From positions 1-64,000 of the forward strand of contig CABUWK010000005.1 of the NCBI GenBank assembly GCA_902495325.1: DNA of 64,000 nt. Reading direction: 5' to 3'. The first letter of the stretch is position 1; every line of letters begins with the position of its first letter. Under the pieces are notes generated by a model. It ran no database searches, was not told where the DNA came from, and saw only the letters and a program-made list of their open reading frames with translations. Below are positions 33,075 through 41,813 of the stretch, piece by piece. Made by a program: the position numbers and the translations under genes. This DNA is from an uncultured Acidiphilium sp. Its GTDB lineage: Bacteria > Bacillota > Clostridia > Christensenellales > Borkfalkiaceae.

Positions 33075-33944
33075 TCAGTCCGTTTTTCCCGGTTCCGGCA
33101 TAAAGAACGCAACCGCGATCGCCCCGGGACCGATATGCGTCCCGATCGTGCTCCCGATTTTGTGTTTCGTTACGTTTTCGGCTCCCGATTTCCACAGCGA
33201 AGAACCGTCCGCGATATATTTATCGAGAACGGAGCTGTCAAATCCGGAATAGGCGGTGGTGAAAGGCATCGAAAAGTCGACGCCGCCCGCTTTCGCGATC
33301 GATTCGCTGAGAAGGTTGTTTCCCCGTTTCGAGCCGAGCGCTTTGCCGAGCATTTTTACCGACCCCTCAACGGCGATCACGGGCTTCACGTTCAGAAGTT
33401 CTCCCGATATCGCTACGAGGGGAGAAATACGCCCGCCCTTTTTCAGATATTTAAGCGTTCCCATCAGGGCGATCAGGCGGATATCTTTCTTCTTTTCTTC
33501 GAGCCGCTCGACGATTTCGCGGGCAGACAACCCCTGTTTTAAAAGAAGAACGGCATATTCGAGAAGGATCCTTTCGCCGAGGCTTGCGGTGAAACTGTCT
33601 ACCACGTAAACTTTTCCGCCAAAGTTCGCGGCTGCCCGCTTCGCCTCGTCGTACGTGCCGGAAAGCTCCGAAGATAGGGTGATGCACACGATCTCCGTCT
33701 CTTCGTCTTCCTCCGTCATTCCGGCGAATTTCTCCTCGAAACGATAGGCGGAAATGCGGCTTGTTTTCGGCATGACGTCCGTTTCGATCAGTTTTTCGAA
33801 AAACTCGTCGTGGGAAAGGGTAACCCCGTCTTCATAGGTTTCGTTTCCGAAAGAAATCTCCATCGGAATGAGTTCCACCCCGTATTCTTTTGCTTCTTCA
33901 AGATCGATATCGGACGCCGAATCGACCAGTATTTTCGTTACCAT
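33075..33944 (-). CDS. DegV-family fatty-acid-binding protein
   Basis: A 289-residue DegV/FakB-type protein. Family marks: N-terminal ILVDSASDI, TSRISAYRFEEKF, a SELSGTYDEA loop with the conserved serine, and IGSTIGTHIGPGAIAVAFF near the C-terminus. FakB proteins present fatty acids to the FakA kinase for phospholipid synthesis; no fakA is seen here. It is preceded by an AAGGAG ribosome binding site. Confidence 0.9.
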   Translation of the reverse strand: MVTKILVDSASDIDLEEAKEYGVELIPMEISFGNETYEDGVTLSHDEFFEKLIETDVMPKTSRISAYRFEEKFAGMTEEDEETEIVCITLSSELSGTYDEAKRAAANFGGKVYVVDSFTASLGERILLEYAVLLLKQGLSAREIVERLEEKKKDIRLIALMGTLKYLKKGGRISPLVAISGELLNVKPVIAVEGSVKMLGKALGSKRGNNLLSESIAKAGGVDFSMPFTTAYSGFDSSVLDKYIADGSSLWKSGAENVTKHKIGSTIGTHIGPGAIAVAFFMPEPGKTD

Positions 33945-33973
33945 AAATTCTCCTTTTTCTCTTTTCCCGATCG

Positions 33974-34137
33974 CTTAGCCGGGCGACTGTATTTTAACTC
34001 GCCCAAACGGCAAGCCTTACGTCGTGTTTTCAGGTTAAAACAAGGCGGGAGCGCGTTAATACGAAACGTATAAAACGCGAACGGAAAAACACGGCGTAAG
34101 ACCGGGTTCAGACACAATCACCTGCGGCTTGCCGAGC
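33974..34137. repeat. Imperfect inverted repeat between degV and marR
   Basis: The left arm GGCGACTGTATTTTAACTCG and the right arm (minus strand GCAGGTGATTGTGTCTGAAC) are related inverted sequences of about 50 bases. Both resemble the half copy at 10613-10690. The right arm lies at the 3' end of the broken marR gene. Confidence 0.5.
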
Positions 34138-34228
34138 GGGATTTCAGATGATCGTAAATTTTTTGCAGAACGAGATAAAAAGAGGAGATCTCCTCTTCCG
34201 TAAGATAACCGCCGTCCGCATTTACGAT
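34118..34228 (-). pseudogene. C-terminal remnant of the MarR regulator, beyond an in-frame amber codon
   Basis: After the TAG at 34231-34229 the same frame stays open for 36 codons to a TGA at 34118-34120, reading IVNADGGYLTEEEISSFYLV and onward. This is the expected C-terminal dimerisation helix of a MarR protein. The gene is thus one base change away from a normal 160-residue regulator. It could be inactivated, read through, or carry a sequencing error. Confidence 0.7.
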
Positions 34229-34600
34229 CTACGCGATTTTTCTGTTGATGTATGCGGCGATCTCTTTTCCGCGATCGGTCAGAACGAGCGGAATTTTGTA
34301 TTTTTTGTTTTCTTCTCCCGGGCGGCGTTCCACATATCCCTTTTCGGTAAGAACTTTCACCGCGCGCGAAACGGACGCTTTGTCTTCCCCGCAAAGGGAA
34401 TAAAGCTCCGTCGGCGTAACGCCGCACGGGCGTTCGTTCAGATAGAAAAAGCAATTTACCTGCGTTCCTTTCAATCCGAATTTTTTCATCTCGTCGTTTT
34501 TGATTCTGCCGATACAGCGCGAAATATTCGACGAAAGAAAAGAAAATTCGGCAAAGCGATCTCCCGTGTTTTTTTCGTTCTCTTTTTTGTTTTCTTCCAT
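34229..34600 (-). CDS. MarR-family transcriptional regulator, truncated by an amber stop
   Basis: A 123-residue product with a winged helix: VTPTELYSLCGEDKASVSRAVKVLTEKGYVERR is followed by the beta-wing and LTDRGKEIAAYINRKIA. MarR proteins need a C-terminal dimer helix, which here lies in the same frame beyond a TAG codon. The truncated form may not dimerise normally. It is divergent from the CwlD-like amidase across a region full of DnaA boxes. The N-terminal 15 residues are Lys/Asn/Glu-rich. Confidence 0.8.
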   Translation of the reverse strand: MEENKKENEKNTGDRFAEFSFLSSNISRCIGRIKNDEMKKFGLKGTQVNCFFYLNERPCGVTPTELYSLCGEDKASVSRAVKVLTEKGYVERRPGEENKKYKIPLVLTDRGKEIAAYINRKIA

Positions 34601-34703
34601 AAATCCCTCTTCTATGCCCGAAAAGGCACAGGGAACAGTTTATCATAAATTTGTTGATTTGTCAACAAATTTAATATATGAGTTTTTCTCCGTAATAAAG
34701 AAC

Positions 34704-34950
34704 AAAATGTGGATAACTCTCTTTTTTTCTGCGAGAAGAGGGAAAAAGAACATGTTCGCGTTTCTTATTTTAAGAAAGTTATCAACTTTATCGGCTGTGT
34801 TTTTGTGGATAAGTCACCCTGTAAGGCGGTTATTCACCGCTTTTTGTGGATAAACATATTTGAAATGTGGACAACATATACTGTTTCGGGGGAGTTATCC
34901 ACATTTATCCACAGAAACTTTTGTTCTTGTGGACAATTTCGGTGGATAAC
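34704..34950. other. DnaA-box cluster, possible origin module
   Basis: Five perfect DnaA boxes (TTATCCACA or its complement) lie at 34708-34716, 34804-34812, 34845-34853, 34895-34903 and 34905-34913. Near matches lie at 34830 (TTATTCACC), 34866 and 34928 (TGTGGACAA) and 34941 (GGTGGATAA). The region separates divergent marR and the amidase gene and is AT-rich. Such density is expected only at oriC or a DnaA-titrating or DnaA-regulated site. Confidence 0.8.
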
Positions 34951-34961
34951 TTGCAATCATC

Positions 34962-35651
34962 ATGACAAAAAGAGGTTTTAAGGTCTTATCGGTGTGGATC
35001 ATCGTTCTTTTTCTGTGTTTTTCCGGGTGTGGGAGGATCGAGGAAAAACAAACATACACAAACGTGATCTCGGGAACGGTCGTGCTCGACGCCGGACACG
35101 GCGGGATAGACGGCGGCGTGACCGGGGTTCGGACGGGCGTGAAAGAAAGCGACTTAAACCTCGAGATCGTAAAAGAACTCGCCGCATGCTTCCGCGCGGG
35201 CGGGTTCAAAGTGGTTCTCACGAGAAAGGGGGCGGGCGGACTTTACGGACTTCCGACGAAGGGTTTCAAACAGCGGGACATGAAGAAAAGGAAGGAGATC
35301 GCGAACGGATCGGACGCCGACCTGTTTCTTTCCGTTCACCTGAATTTTTACCCGTCTTCCTCGCGGCGCGGCGCGCAGGTTTTTTACAAAGAAAACGACG
35401 AGCGTTCGAAAGCGTTTGCCGATGCTTTGCAAAAGAGCCTGAACGGGTCTCCCGATCAGCCGAAAGCTTACGAAAGCCTGAAAGGGGACTATTACGTATT
35501 GAACGAATGCAACTGCGTCTGCGCCCTTGCGGAATGTGGTTTTCTGTCCAACCCGGAAGACGAAGAACTTCTGAAACAGAAAAGTTACCGGGAGAAAATT
35601 GCCTATTATCTGTACCGCGGCTCGGTCGACTATCTGCTCAGTCTCAGGTAA
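34962..35651 (+). CDS. N-acetylmuramoyl-L-alanine amidase, CwlD-like lipoprotein
   Basis: A zinc amidase_3 enzyme (229 aa) cleaving the amide bond between MurNAc and L-Ala in peptidoglycan. The signal segment ends in CFSGC, so it is probably lipid-anchored. Zinc ligands: His in LDAGHGGIDGG, Glu in ESDLNLEI, His in LFLSVHLN; the catalytic Glu is in ALAECGFLSNPEDE. Length and motif order fit CwlD, which makes muramic-lactam in the spore cortex. No other sporulation gene is nearby, so a vegetative role is equally possible. The promoter region overlaps the DnaA-box cluster. Confidence 0.9.
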   Translation: MTKRGFKVLSVWIIVLFLCFSGCGRIEEKQTYTNVISGTVVLDAGHGGIDGGVTGVRTGVKESDLNLEIVKELAACFRAGGFKVVLTRKGAGGLYGLPTKGFKQRDMKKRKEIANGSDADLFLSVHLNFYPSSSRRGAQVFYKENDERSKAFADALQKSLNGSPDQPKAYESLKGDYYVLNECNCVCALAECGFLSNPEDEELLKQKSYREKIAYYLYRGSVDYLLSLR

Positions 35652-35667
35652 TCGCAGTCTCATCAAC

Positions 35668-35702
35668 GCATAAAAAAAAGACGGGTGATCCGTCTTTTTT
35701 AT
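35668..35702. terminator. Terminator between convergent amidase and YfhO genes
   Basis: The stem AAAAAGACGG/CCGTCTTTTT has a GTGAT loop, with T-rich flanks on both strands. Confidence 0.85.
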
Positions 35703-35705
35703 GTT

Positions 35706-38444
35706 TTACAGAAAGGATAAAATCAGTTTGTAAAGATACACGCCGAAGGGGAATGCTGCGAAGGCGATCGCGAGAAGGATCGTAAGCGAATAAGCCGCAA
35801 CGGAGATGACGGGAGAAACTTTAACGAGGATCTCCGGTTTCTTTTTGAGAATAAAAAACCACGCGGCGGACAGAAGGACGGCAGCCGCAAGCCCGACGAG
35901 GATATACCGGATATAAGGAGACTTGTATTCTATTTTAACTACGTTTTCTCCTTCCTCGAGAGGGATCAGCATCATATCGAGCCCGCATTCGGCAAATTCG
36001 ACCTTTTCCCCGTTCACGGTAACGGTGTAGCCGTCGAGGTTTGCATAATTCATAAAGAGATATTGTCCCTCTTCCGCAAGGAACGGTTCTGTATCGATGC
36101 CGTTTTTCCGCAGCGTGTAATTCACTTTGTTTTCTTTCGCCTTTTCCTGCAAAGATGCTATTTTCGACTGTTCGAGAGAATACGCGTGGCAATACTTTAC
36201 GATATCCTCTTCCGTCAGCTCCCCTTTCGTATCTCTGATCCGGATCGTTTCGGAAGGAAGATAGGCGCGGTAGTTATAGCTGTAATGGTCGGCAAGGGCA
36301 ACTTCTTTTCCCTGCGCGTTCGTCGTGACATAGCGGGAAAGGTCGGGAAATTCCGCGGCAAAATAGAAATCGGATTTTGCGACGCCCATGGCGCGGACGG
36401 AATAAAATCCGTCGTCTTCTTTCACGACCGTAAGAGGAACCTCGGTAAAAGGAGATTCGCCCCCGCTCAAACATGTATAAATTTTTTCGACCGAGCGGAT
36501 ATAATTCAACCCCTCGAAAGACATGTCTCCGCCGCTTACTTTAAATGCGGACGGGAAACAAAGGGTATTTTCGTAAACGATGTAATCGTCTTCCGTGATC
36601 CCCGTTTTCTTCAGATAAGAACGGTTGTTTGCCGCCGATACGGAAGAAGTTCTGTAAACGACGTATTTATACCCGAGCAGACAGTCGGAAAACAGATTTC
36701 CGCGGTTGCTCTTCGTGCTGTTGGTATCGTTTCCGCCGTAAGAGAAAAAGACGGGCGGGGTCAGATTTTTCGAATCCGCCATCGAACTGAAAAAGGTGTA
36801 AGCATAATAGCGAAGGATCAACGGCGAATCGGAAGAGATATAGTAATCGTAACTCTTCAGCCGGTAATACGGATCTTCCGTTTCCTTTTCGTCGATCTGC
36901 GCAAGCAGGCTTTCGTATTTATCGTAATTTTCCGCACTGCCTCCCTGACGATCCCCTTTCACGAGCGCAACCCCGAAAAAGGAAACCTGGGTAAGGGAGA
37001 AAATGCAGAGAAGGATCGCTACGTCTTTCACTTTCACGAATTTCAGTCCGAGGAAAACAGCCGCCAGGGCGAATACGATCACAGTGATCCCGAGAAGGAT
37101 CGCCGTTCCTTCCAGCCCGCCTTCGGAATGGGCGAACGCGGGAAAGAAAGAATAGAAAGCTTTTCCCTGCTGAAACGCCTGTCCGTCCGAAGTTTTTCCG
37201 CCGAGAATATACTGAAAAAGCCGATACGTTCCGAAGGAACCGCCGAACACTGCCGCAGCCGTCAGAACCATAAACGCACCCGATTTTTTCACCGGCATGT
37301 CCGGGATCGTTGCATCCTTCGCGAGATATTCCGAAATTCCTTTCAGGGCGAGATAAAACAGGAGAAAATCTCCTAAAAACCCGAACCGCAACGCATAAGA
37401 ATTGTAAGATCCGGCGTTTAACAGCAACATACTTTCGTCTATCACACACGGAAAAAGATAAATTGCAAGGCAGGCGTACAGAAAGTAAGACGTCCTGTCT
37501 TTTTTACCGCTCCGGAAAAAATAGACGACGGCGAGAAACAGAAAAACGCCGTCCGCCGCGATATAGGTAAACTTTTCGTATAAAGGGGTGGCGTCGCTCA
37601 CGCCGGAAGAGAAGATCTTGCTGAAGATCCCCGTATTTCTCCCTGCGCTTTTATACGCCATAAACGCGGGAAAAAGAAGGGGAAGCGCCGCCGTCACCGC
37701 AATCAGAAAAGCCATACATAACTTCGTTAACTTTAATTTTCTCTTCTCTTTTTCCACGCAGATCGGCACGTAAAGAACAAGCGCGGGAAAGAGGAGAAAG
37801 AAGGAAAAACAGGAGATGGAAAAACAGGTGTATATCATCGCGGCAAGAGAACCTGCCAAAAGACCTATTTTATCTTCTTTCGCAAAGCGGATGACGCCGG
37901 ACCCGACAAGTGGCATGTAAATCATGAGATCCGTCCAGTTGATATACGTGTTAGAAACGTAAAGATACCCGGCGAACGCATACAGCAGAGACATGACCGC
38001 CCCGATGTAAGAAGGGATCTCTTTAAAATGTTTTTTTACAAACCATTGTGCGGAAAGTCCGGAACAGATCACCTTGAGAGGAAGAACGAAGCTTACCATG
38101 TAAACGGCTTTTCCTCTCCCGCCGATCAGAAACAGAAAGGAAAACGGACTGATCGTACAGAAGGAAAGGATCCCGAAAACGTCCATTCCCCCGCCGACGA
38201 AAAAAGTATGAAACAGACCGCTCGTTCCGTCCGCCACGGCAAAATAATGTTCCAGAAAAGGGCATACCTGCGCGAGCTGATCGTAGCTCGCCATGATCGC
38301 TTTTCCGTAAGGGTAGATATCGAAATACGCCTGCGCGAAAGCGAAAACGGCGTAAACGATGACAGGGATCAGAAAGTACCCGTAGTTTCTCTTAAAAAAT
38401 TCCGTTATCGTTTTTTTTGCGTTTTTCGAACTTGAGTTCGTCAT
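35706..38444 (-). CDS. YfhO-family multi-spanning membrane protein
   Basis: A 912-residue membrane protein with an N-terminal set of about 12 helices, a large extracytoplasmic domain (about residues 500-840) and a C-terminal helix pair. The early motifs TSGLFHTFFVGGGMDVFG and YLYVSNTYINWTDLM fit YfhO proteins, GT-C-type glycosyltransferases. In Bacillus and Listeria these add sugars to teichoic acids from undecaprenyl-phosphate sugars. The acceptor here is unknown. It has no close operon partner; the DZANK protein begins about 60 bases upstream and may be co-transcribed. Confidence 0.85.
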   Translation of the reverse strand: MTNSSSKNAKKTITEFFKRNYGYFLIPVIVYAVFAFAQAYFDIYPYGKAIMASYDQLAQVCPFLEHYFAVADGTSGLFHTFFVGGGMDVFGILSFCTISPFSFLFLIGGRGKAVYMVSFVLPLKVICSGLSAQWFVKKHFKEIPSYIGAVMSLLYAFAGYLYVSNTYINWTDLMIYMPLVGSGVIRFAKEDKIGLLAGSLAAMIYTCFSISCFSFFLLFPALVLYVPICVEKEKRKLKLTKLCMAFLIAVTAALPLLFPAFMAYKSAGRNTGIFSKIFSSGVSDATPLYEKFTYIAADGVFLFLAVVYFFRSGKKDRTSYFLYACLAIYLFPCVIDESMLLLNAGSYNSYALRFGFLGDFLLFYLALKGISEYLAKDATIPDMPVKKSGAFMVLTAAAVFGGSFGTYRLFQYILGGKTSDGQAFQQGKAFYSFFPAFAHSEGGLEGTAILLGITVIVFALAAVFLGLKFVKVKDVAILLCIFSLTQVSFFGVALVKGDRQGGSAENYDKYESLLAQIDEKETEDPYYRLKSYDYYISSDSPLILRYYAYTFFSSMADSKNLTPPVFFSYGGNDTNSTKSNRGNLFSDCLLGYKYVVYRTSSVSAANNRSYLKKTGITEDDYIVYENTLCFPSAFKVSGGDMSFEGLNYIRSVEKIYTCLSGGESPFTEVPLTVVKEDDGFYSVRAMGVAKSDFYFAAEFPDLSRYVTTNAQGKEVALADHYSYNYRAYLPSETIRIRDTKGELTEEDIVKYCHAYSLEQSKIASLQEKAKENKVNYTLRKNGIDTEPFLAEEGQYLFMNYANLDGYTVTVNGEKVEFAECGLDMMLIPLEEGENVVKIEYKSPYIRYILVGLAAAVLLSAAWFFILKKKPEILVKVSPVISVAAYSLTILLAIAFAAFPFGVYLYKLILSFL

Positions 38445-38504
38445 AAATCCCTCTACAGGTCGGTTTCCGGTTTGTTTTACCTCTGTAAAAATATCCGGAG
38501 ATCG

Positions 38505-38993
38505 TTATTTTTCTATTTTTTTCCCGCAGTAATTGCAGAAAGATCCTTCTTCCGGAATTTCTTTGCCGCAATGCGGGCACACGCGGTAAAAAGGTTTCCC
38601 GCAGGCTTTGCAGAACTTTCCGTCCGCCGGATTTTTCTCGCCGCAGGCTTTGCAGACGATGAAATCTCCGTTTCCGTTTTTTACCTCTGCCGCGGCGGAT
38701 GCGACCGCGCGGACGGCGGGAGAAATTTCGCTTCCCGCTTCGTTTAAGACCGGAACGGCTTCGTTTTTGGTATAAGACATCAGTTCGCTGCGATATCCGA
38801 GCGAAAGAAGCATCGCCCCGACCCCGATCAGAGGAAGACCGATAAATCCGAGAAAGAACAGCCGGGGAAACCCGTCGGATCGATTTATCGTCAGAAACAA
38901 ATTCGCAAACGCCGTTACCGTTAAAACGGCGCCGATTCCGAGACAGATAAAGCCAATGATTTTCAGATTCTTTTTTACTTTCCGATGTTTCAT
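38505..38993 (-). CDS. Membrane protein with double zinc ribbon
   Basis: A 162-residue protein starting at MKHRKVKKNLK (ATG 38993, preceded by GGGAAAAG). Two transmembrane helices (about residues 12-32 and 45-65) are followed by a linker and two zinc ribbons: CKACGEKNPADGKFCKACG and CPHCGKEIPEEGSFCNYCG. Double zinc ribbons (DZANK type) are common in Clostridia on otherwise unrelated membrane proteins. The function is unknown. A longer frame upstream would add 26 residues without support. Confidence 0.75.
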   Translation of the reverse strand: MKHRKVKKNLKIIGFICLGIGAVLTVTAFANLFLTINRSDGFPRLFFLGFIGLPLIGVGAMLLSLGYRSELMSYTKNEAVPVLNEAGSEISPAVRAVASAAAEVKNGNGDFIVCKACGEKNPADGKFCKACGKPFYRVCPHCGKEIPEEGSFCNYCGKKIEK

Positions 38994-39144
38994 TTTTCTT
39001 TTCCCTTTATTTTTATTCGTTTTATTATTAATAGATAAGAAATACGGTTTGATTATACCATGCCTTTGCACGGGTTGTCAATTTCTTTTCCGGAAAACTC
39101 CGTTTCCGGGAGCCTTCCGTACCGGATTTACGGAAAAAAATTTT

Positions 39145-39840
39145 TCAAAGCGGTTTTTTTCTCTCTTTCCCGTTCCCGCGAGGATACAAGGCGGGCGTTT
39201 TTCCCGTTTTTAAAATTTCGATGATCCTTCTTTCCGATCCGTCGGAAAGGTTGGCGGATTTTATTCTCTCGAACTCTCCGCCTAAAATTTTTACGGCGTT
39301 TTTTCCCTCTTCGATCTCCGCGTCCGCATTTCCTTTATACGCGATAAAACTTCCGCCCGTTTTTACGAAAGGCATGCAATATTCGGACAGTATATTGAGG
39401 GATGCGACCGCGCGGGCAGTCGCATGATCGAACTTCTCCCGGTACGCCGGATCTTTTCCGATCTCTTCCGCCCTTCCTTTTAACACCGTCATGTTTTTCA
39501 GCCCGAGCTCGGAAATCACCTTTTCCAGATAGCGGCATTTCTTTCCGGTCGCTTCGATCAGGGTAAAAGAAAGGTCGTCCCGGACGATCTTCAGAGGAAC
39601 GGACGGAAACCCTCCGCCAGACCCGATTTCCGCCACTGTGGAATTCTTTGTGAACATTTCCACACCGAGCAGACTGTCGATAAAATGTTTCTCGTTTATC
39701 CCCTCGTCGTCGCATATCGCGGTCAGATTGAACTCCCGATTGCATTTTTTCAGGATTTCTCTGAAATTTTCGAATTTTTTTATCTCTTCTTCCGTCAGTT
39801 TCAAGCCGCAGATCAGGGCTTTTTCCTTTAAGCTTTCCAT
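39145..39840 (-). CDS. rsmG: 16S rRNA (guanine-527-N7)-methyltransferase RsmG
   Basis: A 231-residue SAM-dependent enzyme that methylates G527 of 16S rRNA. Motifs: NLTAICDDEGINEKHFIDSL, SAM-binding AEIGSGGGFPSVPLKI, LIEATGKKCRYLEKV, and HATARAVASL. It normally lies with mnmG near the origin; here it is alone on the minus strand, facing away from the presumed origin. The C-terminal tail is Lys/Arg-rich. Confidence 0.95.
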   Translation of the reverse strand: MESLKEKALICGLKLTEEEIKKFENFREILKKCNREFNLTAICDDEGINEKHFIDSLLGVEMFTKNSTVAEIGSGGGFPSVPLKIVRDDLSFTLIEATGKKCRYLEKVISELGLKNMTVLKGRAEEIGKDPAYREKFDHATARAVASLNILSEYCMPFVKTGGSFIAYKGNADAEIEEGKNAVKILGGEFERIKSANLSDGSERRIIEILKTGKTPALYPRGNGKERKKPL

Positions 39841-40079
39841 GTGATTTTCCGTGTGGTTTTTCTTTTATTTTACCATAAATTTCTGTATTTATCAACAAGG
39901 TTTTCCGATAATTGTGGAATATTTGAGGAAATTTCTGTTCACAACTTTTTCTTTCGCCCGATTTTACCGTTTTCTTCGTTTTTTTGTTGCTTTTTTTTTC
40001 CGTTTTCTATATAATATTAATCAAAGGACTTCTCGTCCGGCGGATTTTATTCCCATCAGAAGCGACCTTCGTTTTTCCC

Positions 40080-40277
40080 TTTTTGTGGACAAGTCGTTTT
40101 TCTCCACTTTTCCCCCTCATTCCGTCCACAGGAAAAAACGGGTTATCCACCGGTTATAAACATTCAAAATTTCTCTTTTTATCTGATATTTTTAGAATTT
40201 AAAACGAGTTATCCACATTTGAACGGCAGCCTATTACTACTATTATTAAAAATTTATCAATAAAAGGTATTTAAGTC
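40080..40277 (+). other. oriC: Putative replication origin (basal unwinding region) upstream of dnaN
   Basis: DnaA boxes: TGTGGACAA at 40084, TTATCCACC at 40143, and a perfect TTATCCACA at 40209-40217. The last is followed by a short GC-rich patch (40220-40231) and then TATTACTACTATTATTAA (40232-40249), a run of DnaA-trio-like triplets, and finally an AT-rich stretch. This is the order described for the Bacillus subtilis basal unwinding system. Gene orientation changes from mostly minus to mostly plus here. The remaining part of the 39841-40079 gap is AT-rich with no gene. Confidence 0.75.
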
Positions 40278-41381
40278 ATGAAAATCATCGTAAACGGCAC
40301 GGATCTGTCTTCCGCGGTCATGAAGGTATCCAAGGCGATCAGCTCGAAAACGACGAACCCCGTCCTCGAAGGGATCAAACTTTCCGTCCGCGGAGACGAG
40401 CTGACCCTTTCCGCAACGGATACGGAAATCGCAATCGAAAAAACGATCCGTTCGGACACTTTTCTCGAAGGAGATACCGTCGTTCCGGGCAAACTTTTCG
40501 CCGAACTCGTGAAAAAACTGGAAACGGAAGACCAGGTGGAGCTCAATATGGCGGAAGAAGGAAGGCTGAAAATCGTGTACGGGTCTTCCGAAGTATATCT
40601 TTCCGTGCTCGGCGCGGAAGAATTTCCCGTGATCTCCAAAAACATCAACGAAAAATCTTTTACTTTATTGCAGAAAGATTTTAAAGACGCCGTCATGAAA
40701 ACGTCTTTCTGTTGTTCGACGGACGAAAGCCGCCCCATTCTGAAAGGGTGTCTGATGGAACTGAAAGATAACGTTCTGACCTGCGTCGCGCTGGACGGTT
40801 TCCGCCTTGCGGTCGCGAAAAAACAGGCGAAAGATTCCACCGGAAATTTCAAAGTGATCGTTCCCGCGCGTTCGCTTACCGAGATCACGAGACTTCTCGA
40901 AAAAGACGATGAGGATATCACCGTCCGTTCGGAAGGAAATTCTCTGAAAGTGGAAGTGGACGGGACCATTTTCATCACCCGTCTTCTGGAAGGGGAATTC
41001 ATCAATTATCTTCAGATCGTTCCGAAGGAATTCATCACGACGGTAAGGGTCGGAAGATTGGCTCTTTTAAACAGTCTCGACAGAGCGACGGTCGTCGCGA
41101 GGGAATCCAAAAATCTCGTGAAGCTCGACTTTAAAGAGGGGTTCGTCAATATTTCCGCCAATTCCGAATCCGGCAACGTGAACGAAACGGTCAACGCGAA
41201 CATGGAAGGGAAAGATATCGTGATCGCATTCAACTCGAAATATCTGTGCGACGCTCTCCGCGCCGCGGGCGACGAATTCGTGAATGTTTATCTGAACAAC
41301 CCCATCTCGCCCTGCGTGATCAAGCCTTATTCGGGAGAAGAATATCTCTATCTCATTCTTCCCATCCGTCTGAACGTCTGA
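40278..41381 (+). CDS. dnaN: DNA polymerase III beta sliding clamp DnaN
   Basis: The ring-forming processivity clamp of the replicative polymerase (367 aa, normal length). Three repeated clamp domains are recognisable: ISSKTTNPVLEGIKL in domain 1, STDESRPILKGCLME in domain 2, and the C-terminal NPISPCVIKPYSGEEYLYLILPIRL, which forms part of the peptide-binding groove. The ATG directly follows the oriC-like region. Confidence 0.97.
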   Translation: MKIIVNGTDLSSAVMKVSKAISSKTTNPVLEGIKLSVRGDELTLSATDTEIAIEKTIRSDTFLEGDTVVPGKLFAELVKKLETEDQVELNMAEEGRLKIVYGSSEVYLSVLGAEEFPVISKNINEKSFTLLQKDFKDAVMKTSFCCSTDESRPILKGCLMELKDNVLTCVALDGFRLAVAKKQAKDSTGNFKVIVPARSLTEITRLLEKDDEDITVRSEGNSLKVEVDGTIFITRLLEGEFINYLQIVPKEFITTVRVGRLALLNSLDRATVVARESKNLVKLDFKEGFVNISANSESGNVNETVNANMEGKDIVIAFNSKYLCDALRAAGDEFVNVYLNNPISPCVIKPYSGEEYLYLILPIRLNV

Positions 41382-41498
41382 CCGGTAAAAAGCGGGTATC
41401 GTTTCCGTAAATTTTCTTTGTACGGGAAAGAAAGGGATCCGGAAAATCCGGGCAAAGTCTTTCCGCAAGAAAAAAAACGGGAAACTTGTTTATAAAAG

Positions 41499-41527
41499 TT
41501 GACAAAAAAGAGAAAAAAAAGTATAAT
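41499..41527 (+). promoter_or_regulatory. Consensus promoter of rpmH-rnpA
   Basis: TTGACA at 41499-41504 and TATAAT at 41522-41527 with a 17-base spacer: a perfect sigma-A consensus. It lies about 140 bases upstream of rpmH and fits the high expression of ribosomal protein and RNase P genes. Confidence 0.9.
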
Positions 41528-41665
41528 ACTAAAGCATCGTTATAAAACGGAGAAAATTGCGGGGCGCAAAAGCGGATCGCAATCGTTTTCATTGACGAAA
41601 AAAGAAAGCTGACGGGCAAAGCTGAAAGAGAAAGTCCGGAAAAATAAACAACAGGGAGCTATATT

Positions 41666-41800
41666 ATGAAAAGAACGTATCAGCCGAAAAAGAAAACGAG
41701 AAACAAGGTTCACGGATTCAGAAAGAGAATGTCTACCACTTCCGGGAGAAAGGTTCTCAAGAGAAGAAGAAACAAGGGTCGTAAACGTTTGACCTACTGA
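41666..41800 (+). CDS. rpmH: Ribosomal protein bL34
   Basis: A 44-residue, highly basic protein beginning [18 protein letters not shown] and ending [12 protein letters not shown], the full bL34 sequence of the large ribosomal subunit. The ribosome binding site AGGGAG lies 8-9 bases upstream. It is followed after 13 bases by rnpA, the classical pair. Confidence 0.97.
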   Translation: MKRTYQPKKKTRNKVHGFRKRMSTTSGRKVLKRRRNKGRKRLTY

Positions 41801-41813
41801 GCAGAAAACTAAA

